A stretch of 64,000 nt of DNA from Rhizobium oryziradicis (GTDB lineage: Bacteria; Pseudomonadota; Alphaproteobacteria; Rhizobiales; Rhizobiaceae), in NCBI RefSeq assembly GCF_001939045.1, contig NZ_MKIM01000019.1, forward strand, positions 1 through 64,000, written 5' to 3'. Of this stretch, positions 10,283 to 18,370 are shown piece by piece. Made by a program: the position numbers and the translations under genes. Position 1 is the first letter of the stretch. The number at the start of each line of letters is the position of its first letter. The notes beneath the pieces were generated by a model. It was not told where the DNA came from, ran no database searches, and saw nothing but the letters and a program-made list of their open reading frames with translations.

Positions 10283-12019
10283 TTAACGCCAGAGGTTTGT
10301 TGCGGCGAGATCAACCAGTTCATCACCGCGGCCGTTGAACACCGCCTTCAACATGTAGAGGGTGAAGCCTTTGGCCATTTCGACATTGATGGCGGGAGGA
10401 ACCGGAAGCTCGGTGCGGGCCACGACAGCATCAACAAGCACCGGGCCGTCATGGGCAAGTGCTTCACGTATGCCGGGTTCAACGTCATCCGGGTGTTCGA
10501 GGCGAATACCCTTGATGCCAATGGCCTCGGCCATTGCCGCAAAATTGGGGCTATCAAGATCGGTTCCATAGGGAAGAACACCGGTCGATTTCTGCTCGAC
10601 CTCGACAAAGCCCAGGGACGAATTGTTGAAAACAACAATTTTAACCGGCAGTTTCAATTGCCTCAGCGAGAGAAAATCCCCCATCAGCATGGAAAAGCCG
10701 CCATCGCCCGACAGGGAAATAACCTGACGGTTGGGAAATGCGGCCTGCGCGCCAATGGCATGCGGCATGGCATTGGCCATTGAGCCATGGGAAAAAGAAC
10801 CAATCAATCGCCGCTGGCCATTCATTTTCAAATAGCGTGCAGCCCATACCGTGGGCAAGCCAACATCACAGGTGAAAATGACATCCTCTGCGGCGCAATC
10901 GCTGACAACCTTGGCAATCTGCTGCGGATGAATGATGCCTTTTTTGCCTCGCCCCGCAGCAAGTGCGTCCAGATCGTTTCTGGTTTTTTTGTAGTGTGTC
11001 AGGGCCTGATCAAGATGGGAGCTGTCTGTTCGCTCTTTAAGCAGCGGCAGCAGGGCGTTGATTGTTGAGGTCACATCGCCAACCACACCGAGATCAACCG
11101 CAGCACGTCTGCCAATCTGGCCGGGTCTGATATCGACCTGCGCAATGGCAACACCAACGCCCTGCGGGTAGAACTGCCGATAGGGAAAATCCGTGCCCAG
11201 CATCAGTAACATATCGCAATCCTTCATGGCATAATAGCCGGACGAAAAGCCGATCAGCCCGGTCATGCCCACGTCGTAAGGATTATCGAATTCAACGTGT
11301 TCTTTGCCACGAAGCGCATGGACAATCGGGGCTTTAAGCTTTTCAGCCAAGGCGAGAATGTCGGCATGCGCCCCTTTGCAGCCGGCACCGCAAAACAAGG
11401 TCACCCGCGCCTTGCCATTCAACAGATCGGCGAGGGCGTGGATATCGGCCTGAGGTGGAACCACCGCTGGAGCGCGGGGAAGCGATGCGAGGGGGCGTTG
11501 TGCACCATGAGACGCTGCATCTTTCAACGCCACGTCACCCGGAATAACCACCACCGAAACGCCGTTGTTTCCCACTGCTTCTCTCATGGCAATTTCCAGA
11601 GTGCGCGGCATCTGGTTTGGATCAGAAATCAACTCGCAATAATGGCTGCATTCCTTGAAAAGCTCCTGAGGGCGAGTCTCTTGAAAGTAATTCGAACCAA
11701 TTTCAGCCGACGGTATCTGAGCGGCAATGGCAAGCACAGGCACGCGTGAGCGATGGGCATCAAAAAGGCCATTGATAAGGTGAAGATTGCCAGGACCGCA
11801 GCTGCCCGCACACACAGCAAGGGAGCCGGTGAGATGGGCTTCAGCCGTGGCCGCAAAGGCTCCAGCCTCTTCATGGCGAACATGAATCCATTCGATCTTG
11901 CCCTGCTTTCGAATAGCGTCGGTTATCCCGTTCAGGCTGTCACCAACCACCCCGAATATTCTCTTGACACCAGCCGCTGCCAAGGTGTCGGCAAACTGAT
12001 CTGCCACTGTATAGGCCAT
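10283..12019 (-). CDS. poxB: Pyruvate oxidase / pyruvate dehydrogenase (quinone), ThDP-dependent
   Basis: The 578-residue product should convert pyruvate to acetate and CO2, passing electrons to quinone at the membrane. Its length is close to E. coli PoxB (572), and it shares [58 protein letters not shown] and [17 protein letters not shown]. The ThDP/Mg motif is [11 protein letters not shown]...VVFNN. The C-terminus, [26 protein letters not shown]...NLWR, matches the lipid-activated membrane-binding tail of PoxB. It is divergent from an AraC regulator with an inverted repeat between them. In E. coli PoxB serves stationary phase, which suits the stress context here. Confidence 0.95.
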   Translation of the reverse strand: MAYTVADQFADTLAAAGVKRIFGVVGDSLNGITDAIRKQGKIEWIHVRHEEAGAFAATAEAHLTGSLAVCAGSCGPGNLHLINGLFDAHRSRVPVLAIAAQIPSAEIGSNYFQETRPQELFKECSHYCELISDPNQMPRTLEIAMREAVGNNGVSVVVIPGDVALKDAASHGAQRPLASLPRAPAVVPPQADIHALADLLNGKARVTLFCGAGCKGAHADILALAEKLKAPIVHALRGKEHVEFDNPYDVGMTGLIGFSSGYYAMKDCDMLLMLGTDFPYRQFYPQGVGVAIAQVDIRPGQIGRRAAVDLGVVGDVTSTINALLPLLKERTDSSHLDQALTHYKKTRNDLDALAAGRGKKGIIHPQQIAKVVSDCAAEDVIFTCDVGLPTVWAARYLKMNGQRRLIGSFSHGSMANAMPHAIGAQAAFPNRQVISLSGDGGFSMLMGDFLSLRQLKLPVKIVVFNNSSLGFVEVEQKSTGVLPYGTDLDSPNFAAMAEAIGIKGIRLEHPDDVEPGIREALAHDGPVLVDAVVARTELPVPPAINVEMAKGFTLYMLKAVFNGRGDELVDLAATNLWR

Positions 12020-12319
12020 GGGTTTTCTCCCGATTTATGTGGAGGTTCAAGGTTGAAAGACCATAATCCGCCAAAGTCATCGGGGTCTTGTCGAAAACGA
12101 CCGCCTATGTCAGATCAAACGCATATGTTGCGCTGCTCTTTCTTCTTGATGAGGCGGCATGCATTTTGGCCACGCGCAGAAGCCCCAAAGCACCACTATA
12201 CATAGGTATAGTCACGCTACACTCATGTCTAGAAGACCTTTGATAACAGTAGGATAGCTTCCCGGCATCGACGTGCGCACAGTGGCACTCATCGGAAACA
12301 ATCATCAAGAGGTGAGAAG
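12020..12319. promoter_or_regulatory. Divergent promoter region poxB / araC-type regulator
   Basis: 300 bases between the two start codons. It carries the inverted repeat at 12195-12212. No gene is visible. Confidence 0.55.
12195..12212. promoter_or_regulatory. Inverted repeat ACTATAC-ATAG-GTATAGT (shared motif, site 1)
   Basis: Perfect seven-base arms around a four-base spacer, 176 bases from the poxB start and 107 bases from the AraC-type start. Its first 13 bases recur exactly upstream of dps (45136-45148), and a close variant lies upstream of the FdhF/YdeP-type gene (15436-15451). Probable operator of a common regulator; the regulator is not identified. Confidence 0.5.
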
Positions 12320-12976
12320 ATGTCAGCAGTTGCCGTGTGGAATGAATATGCGATCAAGGTCGACAGGCCTGATCATCATTCCAACACCCCGATTGAAGCA
12401 TTAAAACACTTGCAGATTGCCCTCAAATGTATTGAGGGGCATGATACCGATGCAATCACCTATATTCGAAATGCAATGATGTTGATTGAGTTGCCATCGC
12501 AGCCTGGCACCGACACCAAGCCCCCCAGCCGGGCCGGTAAATTTCTGACGGGCGGATTGGCCCCATGGCAGGTAAAACGCATAACAGCCTATGTTGAGGA
12601 TCATATTTCTAGACCCATTTCGCTGGGCGATCTGGCGCGCCTGGTCAATCTGAGCGCAAGTTACTTTCCGGTCGCGTTTAAATCGGTGTTCGGAGCATCG
12701 CCCCATAATTACATCTTGCAGCAGCGGATCGAGCACGCAAAAAAGCAGATGATGATCAGCGATGCCCCCCTTTCGGAAATCGCACTCGCCTGCGGCCTGT
12801 CAGATCAGGCACATCTATCGCGCACGTTTCGCCGCATAACCGGCACAACCCCAAGCGCATGGCGCAGGTTTATCTTGCGCGCGCGCGACGGGGATGAGCA
12901 GCGCGAGGCGATTTCGAAGAGAGACGCGGTGATCGAAAATGGTTTTCTTTCCAACGCGTCACCGGGCTTGATTTGA
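12320..12976 (+). CDS. AraC-family transcriptional regulator
   Basis: A 218-residue regulator. The C-terminal half (about residues 85-190) is a double-HTH AraC domain: ISRPISLGDLARLVNLSASYF for the first HTH and APLSEIALACGLSDQAHLSRTFRR with ITGTTPSAWRR for the second. The N-terminal 80 residues do not resemble a cupin or other known sensor domain; they have a helical look. The start has a good GAGGTGAGAAG site. It is divergent from poxB and ahead of the Old Yellow Enzyme gene, so either may be its target. Confidence 0.9.
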   Translation: MSAVAVWNEYAIKVDRPDHHSNTPIEALKHLQIALKCIEGHDTDAITYIRNAMMLIELPSQPGTDTKPPSRAGKFLTGGLAPWQVKRITAYVEDHISRPISLGDLARLVNLSASYFPVAFKSVFGASPHNYILQQRIEHAKKQMMISDAPLSEIALACGLSDQAHLSRTFRRITGTTPSAWRRFILRARDGDEQREAISKRDAVIENGFLSNASPGLI

Positions 12977-12989
12977 CGCATGAGTGGGC

Positions 12990-13078
12990 TCACATCTAAG
13001 GGCCCAACAGGTTGAGGTGAAATTATGCAGGAGATATCAAGTGCTATTTTGCGCCATATAGGGCGGACAATGCTGTAG
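12990..13078. repeat. Degenerate family-1 composite repeat
   Basis: Contains GGTGAAATTATGCAG and then TTTTGCGCCATATAGGGCGGACA followed by ATGCTGTAG in the same order as the copy at 18058-18162, but the 5' arm and much of the symmetry are lost. It sits between the AraC gene and the Old Yellow Enzyme gene. Confidence 0.45.
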
Positions 13079-13122
13079 CCTGTGCCAACCAAACGTTTTT
13101 CTATTCAGGATCGGACTCCAAG

Positions 13123-14226
13123 ATGACCACTGCTGCCCTTTTTCAGCCGCTGTCGATCGGCAATGTCAATTTGAAGAACCGGATTGTCATTGCGCCTATG
13201 TGCCAATATTCCGCCATTGATGGTCAAATGACCGACTGGCACACGATGCATCTTGGCACCTTGGCCGCATCAGGCGCTGGCATCCTCACGCTGGAAGCCA
13301 CAGCTGTGTCGCCAGAAGGGAGAATTAGCTATGCCGACGTGGGCCTCTATTCCGACGCCTGCGAAGCGGCCATGAACAAGACGCTGGATGCGATCAGAAC
13401 ATGGTCTGACATGCCGATCGCCATTCAATTGGGGCATGCAGGGCGAAAAGCGTCATCGCAAGTGCCTTGGAAGGGTGGGGCGCAAATTCCGCCCGGCTCT
13501 GCGCAGAGTTGGCAAACAGTGGCACCCAGCGCTGTGCCGTTCAAATCTGATTATGACGCCCCGAAGGCGCTCGACATCGACGATATAACAAGGCTTCGTC
13601 TGGAATTTGCCGATGCGGCGGCGCGCGCTGCCCGCCTTGGTCTCGATGCCGTTCAAATCCATGGCGCACATGGCTATCTTTTGCACCAATTCCTCTCACC
13701 TTTGTCAAACAAACGTAACGACGAATACGGTGGATCGCTGGAAAATCGCATGAGGTTTCCGCTCGAAGTGTTTGATGCGGTTCGCAAAGCCTTTCCGGCA
13801 GATCGCCCCGTCACCATGCGGGTTTCAGCAACCGACTGGGTCGAAGGCGGCTGGGATCTGGAACAAACAATCGCCTTTGCGCAAGCCTTGGAGGAAAGAG
13901 GTTGCTCGGCCATTCATGTCTCCAGCGGCGGCCTCTCGCCCGATCAGAAAATCGCAGTCGGACCCAATTATCAGGTTCCCTTTGCACGGGCCGTGAAGGC
14001 GGCAACCAAAATGCCCGTGGTTGCCGTTGGTCTGATCACCGAATTCGAACAGGCGGAAGCAATTCTCAGCACCGGTGATGCCGATATGATCGCAATTGCC
14101 CGCGCCATTCTCTACAATCCGCGCTGGCCATGGCATGCAGCGGCCCATTTCGGTGCATCCGTAACAGCCCCCAATCAATATTTGCGATGCCAGCCACGTC
14201 GATTCCCATCACTGTTTCAAGGATAG
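13123..14226 (+). CDS. NADPH:flavin oxidoreductase, Old Yellow Enzyme (YqjM-like)
   Basis: The 367-residue product is an FMN TIM-barrel ene-reductase. The YqjM-class signature APMCQYSA carries the redox-tuning Cys, HGAHGYLLHQFLSPLSN holds the substrate-binding His pair, and YGGSLENRMRFPLEV is the standard OYE motif. The C-terminal phosphate-binding part is ADMIAIARAILYNPRWPW. Such enzymes reduce activated C=C bonds of enones, maleimides and nitro compounds and are often electrophile-stress induced. It stands alone between degenerate repeats, with the AraC regulator 146 bases upstream. Confidence 0.94.
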   Translation: MTTAALFQPLSIGNVNLKNRIVIAPMCQYSAIDGQMTDWHTMHLGTLAASGAGILTLEATAVSPEGRISYADVGLYSDACEAAMNKTLDAIRTWSDMPIAIQLGHAGRKASSQVPWKGGAQIPPGSAQSWQTVAPSAVPFKSDYDAPKALDIDDITRLRLEFADAAARAARLGLDAVQIHGAHGYLLHQFLSPLSNKRNDEYGGSLENRMRFPLEVFDAVRKAFPADRPVTMRVSATDWVEGGWDLEQTIAFAQALEERGCSAIHVSSGGLSPDQKIAVGPNYQVPFARAVKAATKMPVVAVGLITEFEQAEAILSTGDADMIAIARAILYNPRWPWHAAAHFGASVTAPNQYLRCQPRRFPSLFQG

Positions 14227-14362
14227 GCGTATTGAATGCATCTCAGCTCTCATGCACTGATGATCATCAAACCACAGAAGCATGATGTGGCGGCGGTAAA
14301 CCATCTTGCAAGGCTTGCACCTGCAAGATGGCTTTCCAAAAGGGGGAGCGGGCAAATCCAAC

Positions 14363-15286
14363 ATGAAAAACGATGATATGCAATGGGATGCATTGACCGA
14401 CTACGTGCTGGACTATGGGATTGATTGCGCCAAAAAGGGCAATCGTTATGTCATCGTGACCTTGGTCCGAATTGATGGTTCCTCGCCGCGCTATCCTGGT
14501 GCTCAAATGGTGGTTTCAGAAGACGGGTCGTTCATTGGCTATCTATCTGGCGGGTGCATTGAGCGCGCCATTGTTGCCGAAGCGTTAGAGGCGCTGGCCC
14601 ATGGCCAGAACCGTCTGGTCAGATATGGCGAGGGATCGGACTATTTCGACATCCAATTGCCCTGCGGCAGTGGAATTGACCTCTATTTTGATGTGAGCCA
14701 GCCCACAGAGAGCCTCGTTTCTATCGATAGCGGGCTGCAACAACGCCGTGCCCAGACAATGACCCTGCACTTGCCAGCATTTCGCAGGGATGATGCAAGG
14801 ATGTTCACTGTGCAGTACAAGCCGCGACGCCGGCTCATCATTGCGGGCAGCGGACCATCTGCGGTTCAATTGGCCCGTCTGGCGGCAATCTCTGAGTTTG
14901 ATGTTCAGCTGGTGTCTGCCGATGCCGTGACCCTGGAGCATGGAAGGTCTTTGGGCGCGCAGGTCGCGGCGCTTGTCAGCACCACCAAAACCTATGATCT
15001 TGCCGCCGACGCGCGCACGGCCATTGTTTTCATGTTTCATGATCATCTGTGGGAAGACGCGCTCATCGCATCGGCGCTTGCATCGCCTGCCTATTATATC
15101 GGTGCGATCGGAAATGAGGCGTCCCATGCCCGGCGACGTGAAACGCTTTTGAACCGCGGATTTTCAAAAGGACATATCGAACGCATTCACGGGCCTGCTG
15201 GCATTTTTCGCGGGTCAAAATCGGCGCAAGACATCGCCGTGTCGATTCTGGCCGATATTGTCAAAAACCAGCCTTCTGCGACCTGA
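14363..15286 (+). CDS. XdhC-family molybdoenzyme maturation protein
   Basis: A 307-residue protein with an N-terminal XdhC/CoxI domain (VTLVRIDGSSPRYPGAQMVV, YLSGGCIERAI) and a C-terminal Rossmann domain (RRLIIAGSGPSAVQLARLAA, then YYIGAIGNEASHARRRE). XdhC proteins bind molybdenum cofactor, take part in its sulfuration, and load it into target enzymes, usually of the xanthine dehydrogenase family. Here the next gene is an FdhF/YdeP-type molybdoenzyme, so this is probably its dedicated insertion factor, an inference from adjacency. The start at 14363 is chosen over the frame start at 14306 because the domain begins shortly after it. Confidence 0.88.
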   Translation: MKNDDMQWDALTDYVLDYGIDCAKKGNRYVIVTLVRIDGSSPRYPGAQMVVSEDGSFIGYLSGGCIERAIVAEALEALAHGQNRLVRYGEGSDYFDIQLPCGSGIDLYFDVSQPTESLVSIDSGLQQRRAQTMTLHLPAFRRDDARMFTVQYKPRRRLIIAGSGPSAVQLARLAAISEFDVQLVSADAVTLEHGRSLGAQVAALVSTTKTYDLAADARTAIVFMFHDHLWEDALIASALASPAYYIGAIGNEASHARRRETLLNRGFSKGHIERIHGPAGIFRGSKSAQDIAVSILADIVKNQPSAT

Positions 15287-15435
15287 TCTTTCCATAGGTC
15301 TAACGCGTTCAGACGCTGTTGGCCCCGCTCTCCAGCCTTAACCGCCATTCACAGAATGTTGTACTGCTGAACAGCGGGTTTTGTCGCGACGGTTCCGATC
15401 TTCTTGTCTGTCAAGGTTGGAAGATAGAACGAGCG

Positions 15436-15451
15436 CTATACATCTGTATGG
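15436..15451. promoter_or_regulatory. Shared motif, site 3 (CTATACATCTGTATGG)
   Basis: A variant of the 12195 inverted repeat: CTATACAT and GTAT are kept with a changed spacer. It is 102 bases before the start of the FdhF/YdeP-type gene, close to the 107-base distance of site 1 from the AraC gene. Confidence 0.4.
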
Positions 15452-15553
15452 TACCGGGCCGCGGTCGTTGCCATTATTTTTTGCAAAAGCATCACAGTGT
15501 CAGGCCAACGGTGCGTGACTGCGTATCATTTTATAATCAGGATGGAGCCGACG

Positions 15554-17842
15554 ATGAGCAAGAAGCGCCCTGAAGGTATCAAAAAATACAATGAACCTGC
15601 CGGAGGATGGGGTGCCTTGAGAGCGGTCGCGACGGCATTGAAAGAGCAGCAGGTGTTGGTGCAAGGCCCTCAAACTCTTCTCAAAGCAAACCAGCCTGAT
15701 GGCTTTGACTGTCCGGGCTGCGCCTGGCCAGACCCCGACCATACGTCCACATTTGAATTTTGTGAAAACGGTGCCAAAGCGATTTCGTGGGAATCAACCT
15801 CAAAGCGCGCCAATCTGGAGTTCTTTGCCCAGCATAGCTTAAAAGACCTCTGGGCATGGAGCGATTTTGAGCTGGAGGATGCCGGGCGGCTGACCCATCC
15901 GATGATCTATGATGCGCAAACAGATCATTACGTCGAGATCAGCTGGGCCGACGCCTTCACCCGTATTGGTCAGGAACTGAACCGCCTTAACCCGGATCAG
16001 GTCGAATTTTACACTTCTGGCAGAGCGTCGAATGAAGCAGCCTTTCTGTATCAGCTGTTTGTGCGCAGCTTTGGCACCAACAATTTCCCCGATTGCTCCA
16101 ACATGTGCCACGAGGCAACTTCGGTTGGTCTGCCACGCTCAATCGGCGTTGGCAAAGGCACCGTCACGCTTAAGGATTTTGATCATGCCGATATGATCCT
16201 CAGTGTTGGTCACAATCCCGGAACCAATCACCCCCGCATGATGACCACGCTGCATGAGGCCGCGCGCCGCGGTGTGCCGATCGTGGTTTTGAACCCGCTG
16301 AAAGAGCGCGCACTGGAGCGCTTTTCCGCGCCGCAAAATGCCGTGGAAATGGTGAGCCTTTCCTCTACCCCCATTGCATCCTCTTATCTACAGGTCAAAG
16401 CGGGTGGGGATTTGGCGGCCCTCAAAGGCATTATGAAACTGATCTTTGAGCGCGACGATGCCGATCTGGCCAACGGCGGTCCGGGTGTGTTGGACCGCGA
16501 ATTTATTGCCGCCCACACATCCGGTCTTGACGCTCTGCGAGCAGATATAGACGCCACGGACTGGGCGCAAATCTATCGCAAATCGGGCCTTGACCGCGCC
16601 AGTCTGGAAACCACGGCAGAGACCTATCTCAAGGCAAAGAATGTCATTGCTTGCTATGGTATGGGCATTACCCAGCATTCCATTGGCACGGAAATCGTCC
16701 AGCAACTCGCCAATCTTCTGCTGCTTCGTGGCAATATCGGCCGCACAGGTGCCGGAATTTGCCCGCTTCGCGGCCATTCCAATGTTCAGGGCGATCGGAC
16801 GGTGGGCATTACCGAAATTCCAAATGCTGCCTTGCTGGATGGCATGGAACGCGCCTTTGGCTTTCGTCCAACCGGTGAAAAAGGCCATAACGCAGTCGAG
16901 GCCATTCAAGCCATCATTGATGGACGCTCCAAGGCGCTTGTGTGTCTCGGCGGCAATCTTGCAGTGGCCATGTCCGATCCTGACGCCACCTTTGCAGGCG
17001 TGAGAGGACTGGATCTTGCTGTTCATCTGGCCACCAAACCAAACAGGTCGCATCTGCTCACGGCCCGCACCACCCTTTTGCTGCCCGTGCTGGGGCGTAC
17101 CGATCAGGATATTCAAAAATCCGGTCCACAATCGGTCACCGTGGAAGATTCCATGTCCATGGTCCATGCCTCTCGCGGCTTTCTCAAGCCACCAAGCGAT
17201 AGCCTGATGTCTGAACCCGCCATTATCGCCGGGATTGCAAAAGCAACACTGGGCGATAAATATGGCATCGACTGGGATGGAATGATTGAAAACTACGCCC
17301 GGATCAGAGACAAAATCGAGATCGTCTTCCCTGACTTTCATGATTTCAATGCCCGCATCAAAACGCGCGGCGGTTTTCGACTCAATGTGCCTGCCTCACG
17401 GCGAGAATGGCACACAGTAAGTGGCAAGGCCAATTTTCTGGTGGCGCGCGGGCTGGAAGAGGATCAGCGCCTCAATGATCCCGACACTCTGATTTTGACG
17501 ACGCTTCGCAGCCATGGCCAATATAATACCACCATCTACAATCTGGATGATCGCTATCGCGGCGTGTTTGGCAGACGCGATGTGATCTTCATGAGCAAAG
17601 AGGATCTCGCCTCACGGGGCCTGAGCGACGGTGATCGCATCGATATCATCGGCATCGATATCACAAGCGACACCCAGCGTGTGGTGAAGGGCTTCACGGC
17701 TGTTGAGTATGATATTCCGACAGGAAGCATTGCCGGATATTATCCTGAAATGAATAAGGTTATTGCTCTCTCCGACTATGACGCGCTCTCGGGCACGCCC
17801 GCCTATAAAGGTGCACCGGTCCGGATCGCGCGATCCATCTAA
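15554..17842 (+). CDS. FdhF/YdeP-family molybdopterin oxidoreductase
   Basis: The 762-residue product matches the length of E. coli YdeP (759), a formate-dehydrogenase-alpha-like protein tied to acid resistance whose substrate is not known. The N-terminus has FDCPGCAWPDP...FEFCENGAKAISWES, the family's reduced metal-binding motif, which differs from the usual CxxCxxxC 4Fe-4S motif. Molybdopterin-domain motifs follow: FYTSGRASNEAAFLYQLF, CSNMCHEATSVGL, SVGHNPGTNHPRM and GNIGRTGAGICPLRGHSNVQG. The C-terminal domain (LRSHGQYNTTIYNLDDRYRG) is the dinucleotide-binding part. The ATG at 15554 aligns with the family N-terminus; the frame extends 5' to 15497 without support. It is preceded by XdhC on the same strand. 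Confidence 0.93.
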   Translation: MSKKRPEGIKKYNEPAGGWGALRAVATALKEQQVLVQGPQTLLKANQPDGFDCPGCAWPDPDHTSTFEFCENGAKAISWESTSKRANLEFFAQHSLKDLWAWSDFELEDAGRLTHPMIYDAQTDHYVEISWADAFTRIGQELNRLNPDQVEFYTSGRASNEAAFLYQLFVRSFGTNNFPDCSNMCHEATSVGLPRSIGVGKGTVTLKDFDHADMILSVGHNPGTNHPRMMTTLHEAARRGVPIVVLNPLKERALERFSAPQNAVEMVSLSSTPIASSYLQVKAGGDLAALKGIMKLIFERDDADLANGGPGVLDREFIAAHTSGLDALRADIDATDWAQIYRKSGLDRASLETTAETYLKAKNVIACYGMGITQHSIGTEIVQQLANLLLLRGNIGRTGAGICPLRGHSNVQGDRTVGITEIPNAALLDGMERAFGFRPTGEKGHNAVEAIQAIIDGRSKALVCLGGNLAVAMSDPDATFAGVRGLDLAVHLATKPNRSHLLTARTTLLLPVLGRTDQDIQKSGPQSVTVEDSMSMVHASRGFLKPPSDSLMSEPAIIAGIAKATLGDKYGIDWDGMIENYARIRDKIEIVFPDFHDFNARIKTRGGFRLNVPASRREWHTVSGKANFLVARGLEEDQRLNDPDTLILTTLRSHGQYNTTIYNLDDRYRGVFGRRDVIFMSKEDLASRGLSDGDRIDIIGIDITSDTQRVVKGFTAVEYDIPTGSIAGYYPEMNKVIALSDYDALSGTPAYKGAPVRIARSI

Positions 17843-17867
17843 ACGCAGACAATAGCGGAACCTTGCC

Positions 17868-17919
17868 TCTCCTGCATCGTGCCTTAAATCGGGATCGATT
17901 TGAGGCACGATGCAGGAGA
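17868..17919. repeat. 52-base near-perfect palindrome (family-1 relative)
   Basis: 24-base arms with one G:T wobble and a four-base loop. The inner CCTTAAATCG/CGATTTGAGG belongs to family 1, but the outer part (TCCTGCATCGTG) differs from the other copies. It lies 26 bases beyond the stop codon of the FdhF/YdeP-type gene and could serve as its transcript end, though no T-run follows. Confidence 0.75.
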
Positions 17920-18057
17920 TATGAACGCACAACTTGATCGGCGCGAAGCGATCGCGGTGATGCAAGGAGCCGTTGAGTGCATTGCGATCTGCCTTTTATT
18001 CCAAAGACAGGAATTTTCTACAATACAGAGGCGAGCTCACAGGGCCATTGTGGGCTA

Positions 18058-18162
18058 CTGCATAATTCCTTAAATCGAAATCGACTTAAGGTGAAAAATT
18101 ATGCAGCATATTTAAGGCGTTACAGCGTCCTTTGTGCGCCATATGTGGCGCACGGCGCTGTA
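18058..18162. repeat. Composite family-1 repeat (most complete copy)
   Basis: A palindrome CTGCATAATTCCTTAAATCG...TTAAGG...ATTATGCAG (18058-18106) is joined by TTTAAGGCG to the companion element TACAGCG...TGTGCGCCA-TATG-TGGCGCAC...CGCTGTA (18121-18162). This is the order seen, with decay, at 7177-7276 (inverted), 12990-13078 and 41667-41732 (inverted). Confidence 0.75.
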
Positions 18163-18370
18163 GCGCGCGAACTTTTGCAGATTGTTTTTGCGTGCGTGAC
18201 AATTGGAAGGTCGCCTCGTCGTTGTAAATTATAAAAAGACAATTTTACAATCTGATCGTTCAAACTGAAACTCTGTCGGCGTCTTCAATCAGAATGCCGG
18301 CAATGACAGTATCGCTGTGGCAGGTGCCCAAAGCACCAAGGGCGGCGACGCGTGGGGAACGGACGTTACA

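Larger units (their letters stand above)
17843..18370. other. Repeat-rich intergenic region
   Basis: No gene seen. Holds two family-1 palindromes (17868-17919 and 18058-18106) and the companion element (18121-18162). The remaining 200 bases precede the large sensor kinase and presumably contain its promoter. Confidence 0.6.

Noticed and set aside
12195..12212. Reading CTATACATA as an RpoS-type -10 box
   Set aside because: Alphaproteobacteria have no RpoS, and the perfect dyad of this site fits an operator better. Kept only as a shared motif.
16388..17341. A 317-codon minus-strand frame inside the YdeP-type gene
   Set aside because: Shadow of the real gene; composition is low-complexity and without motifs.
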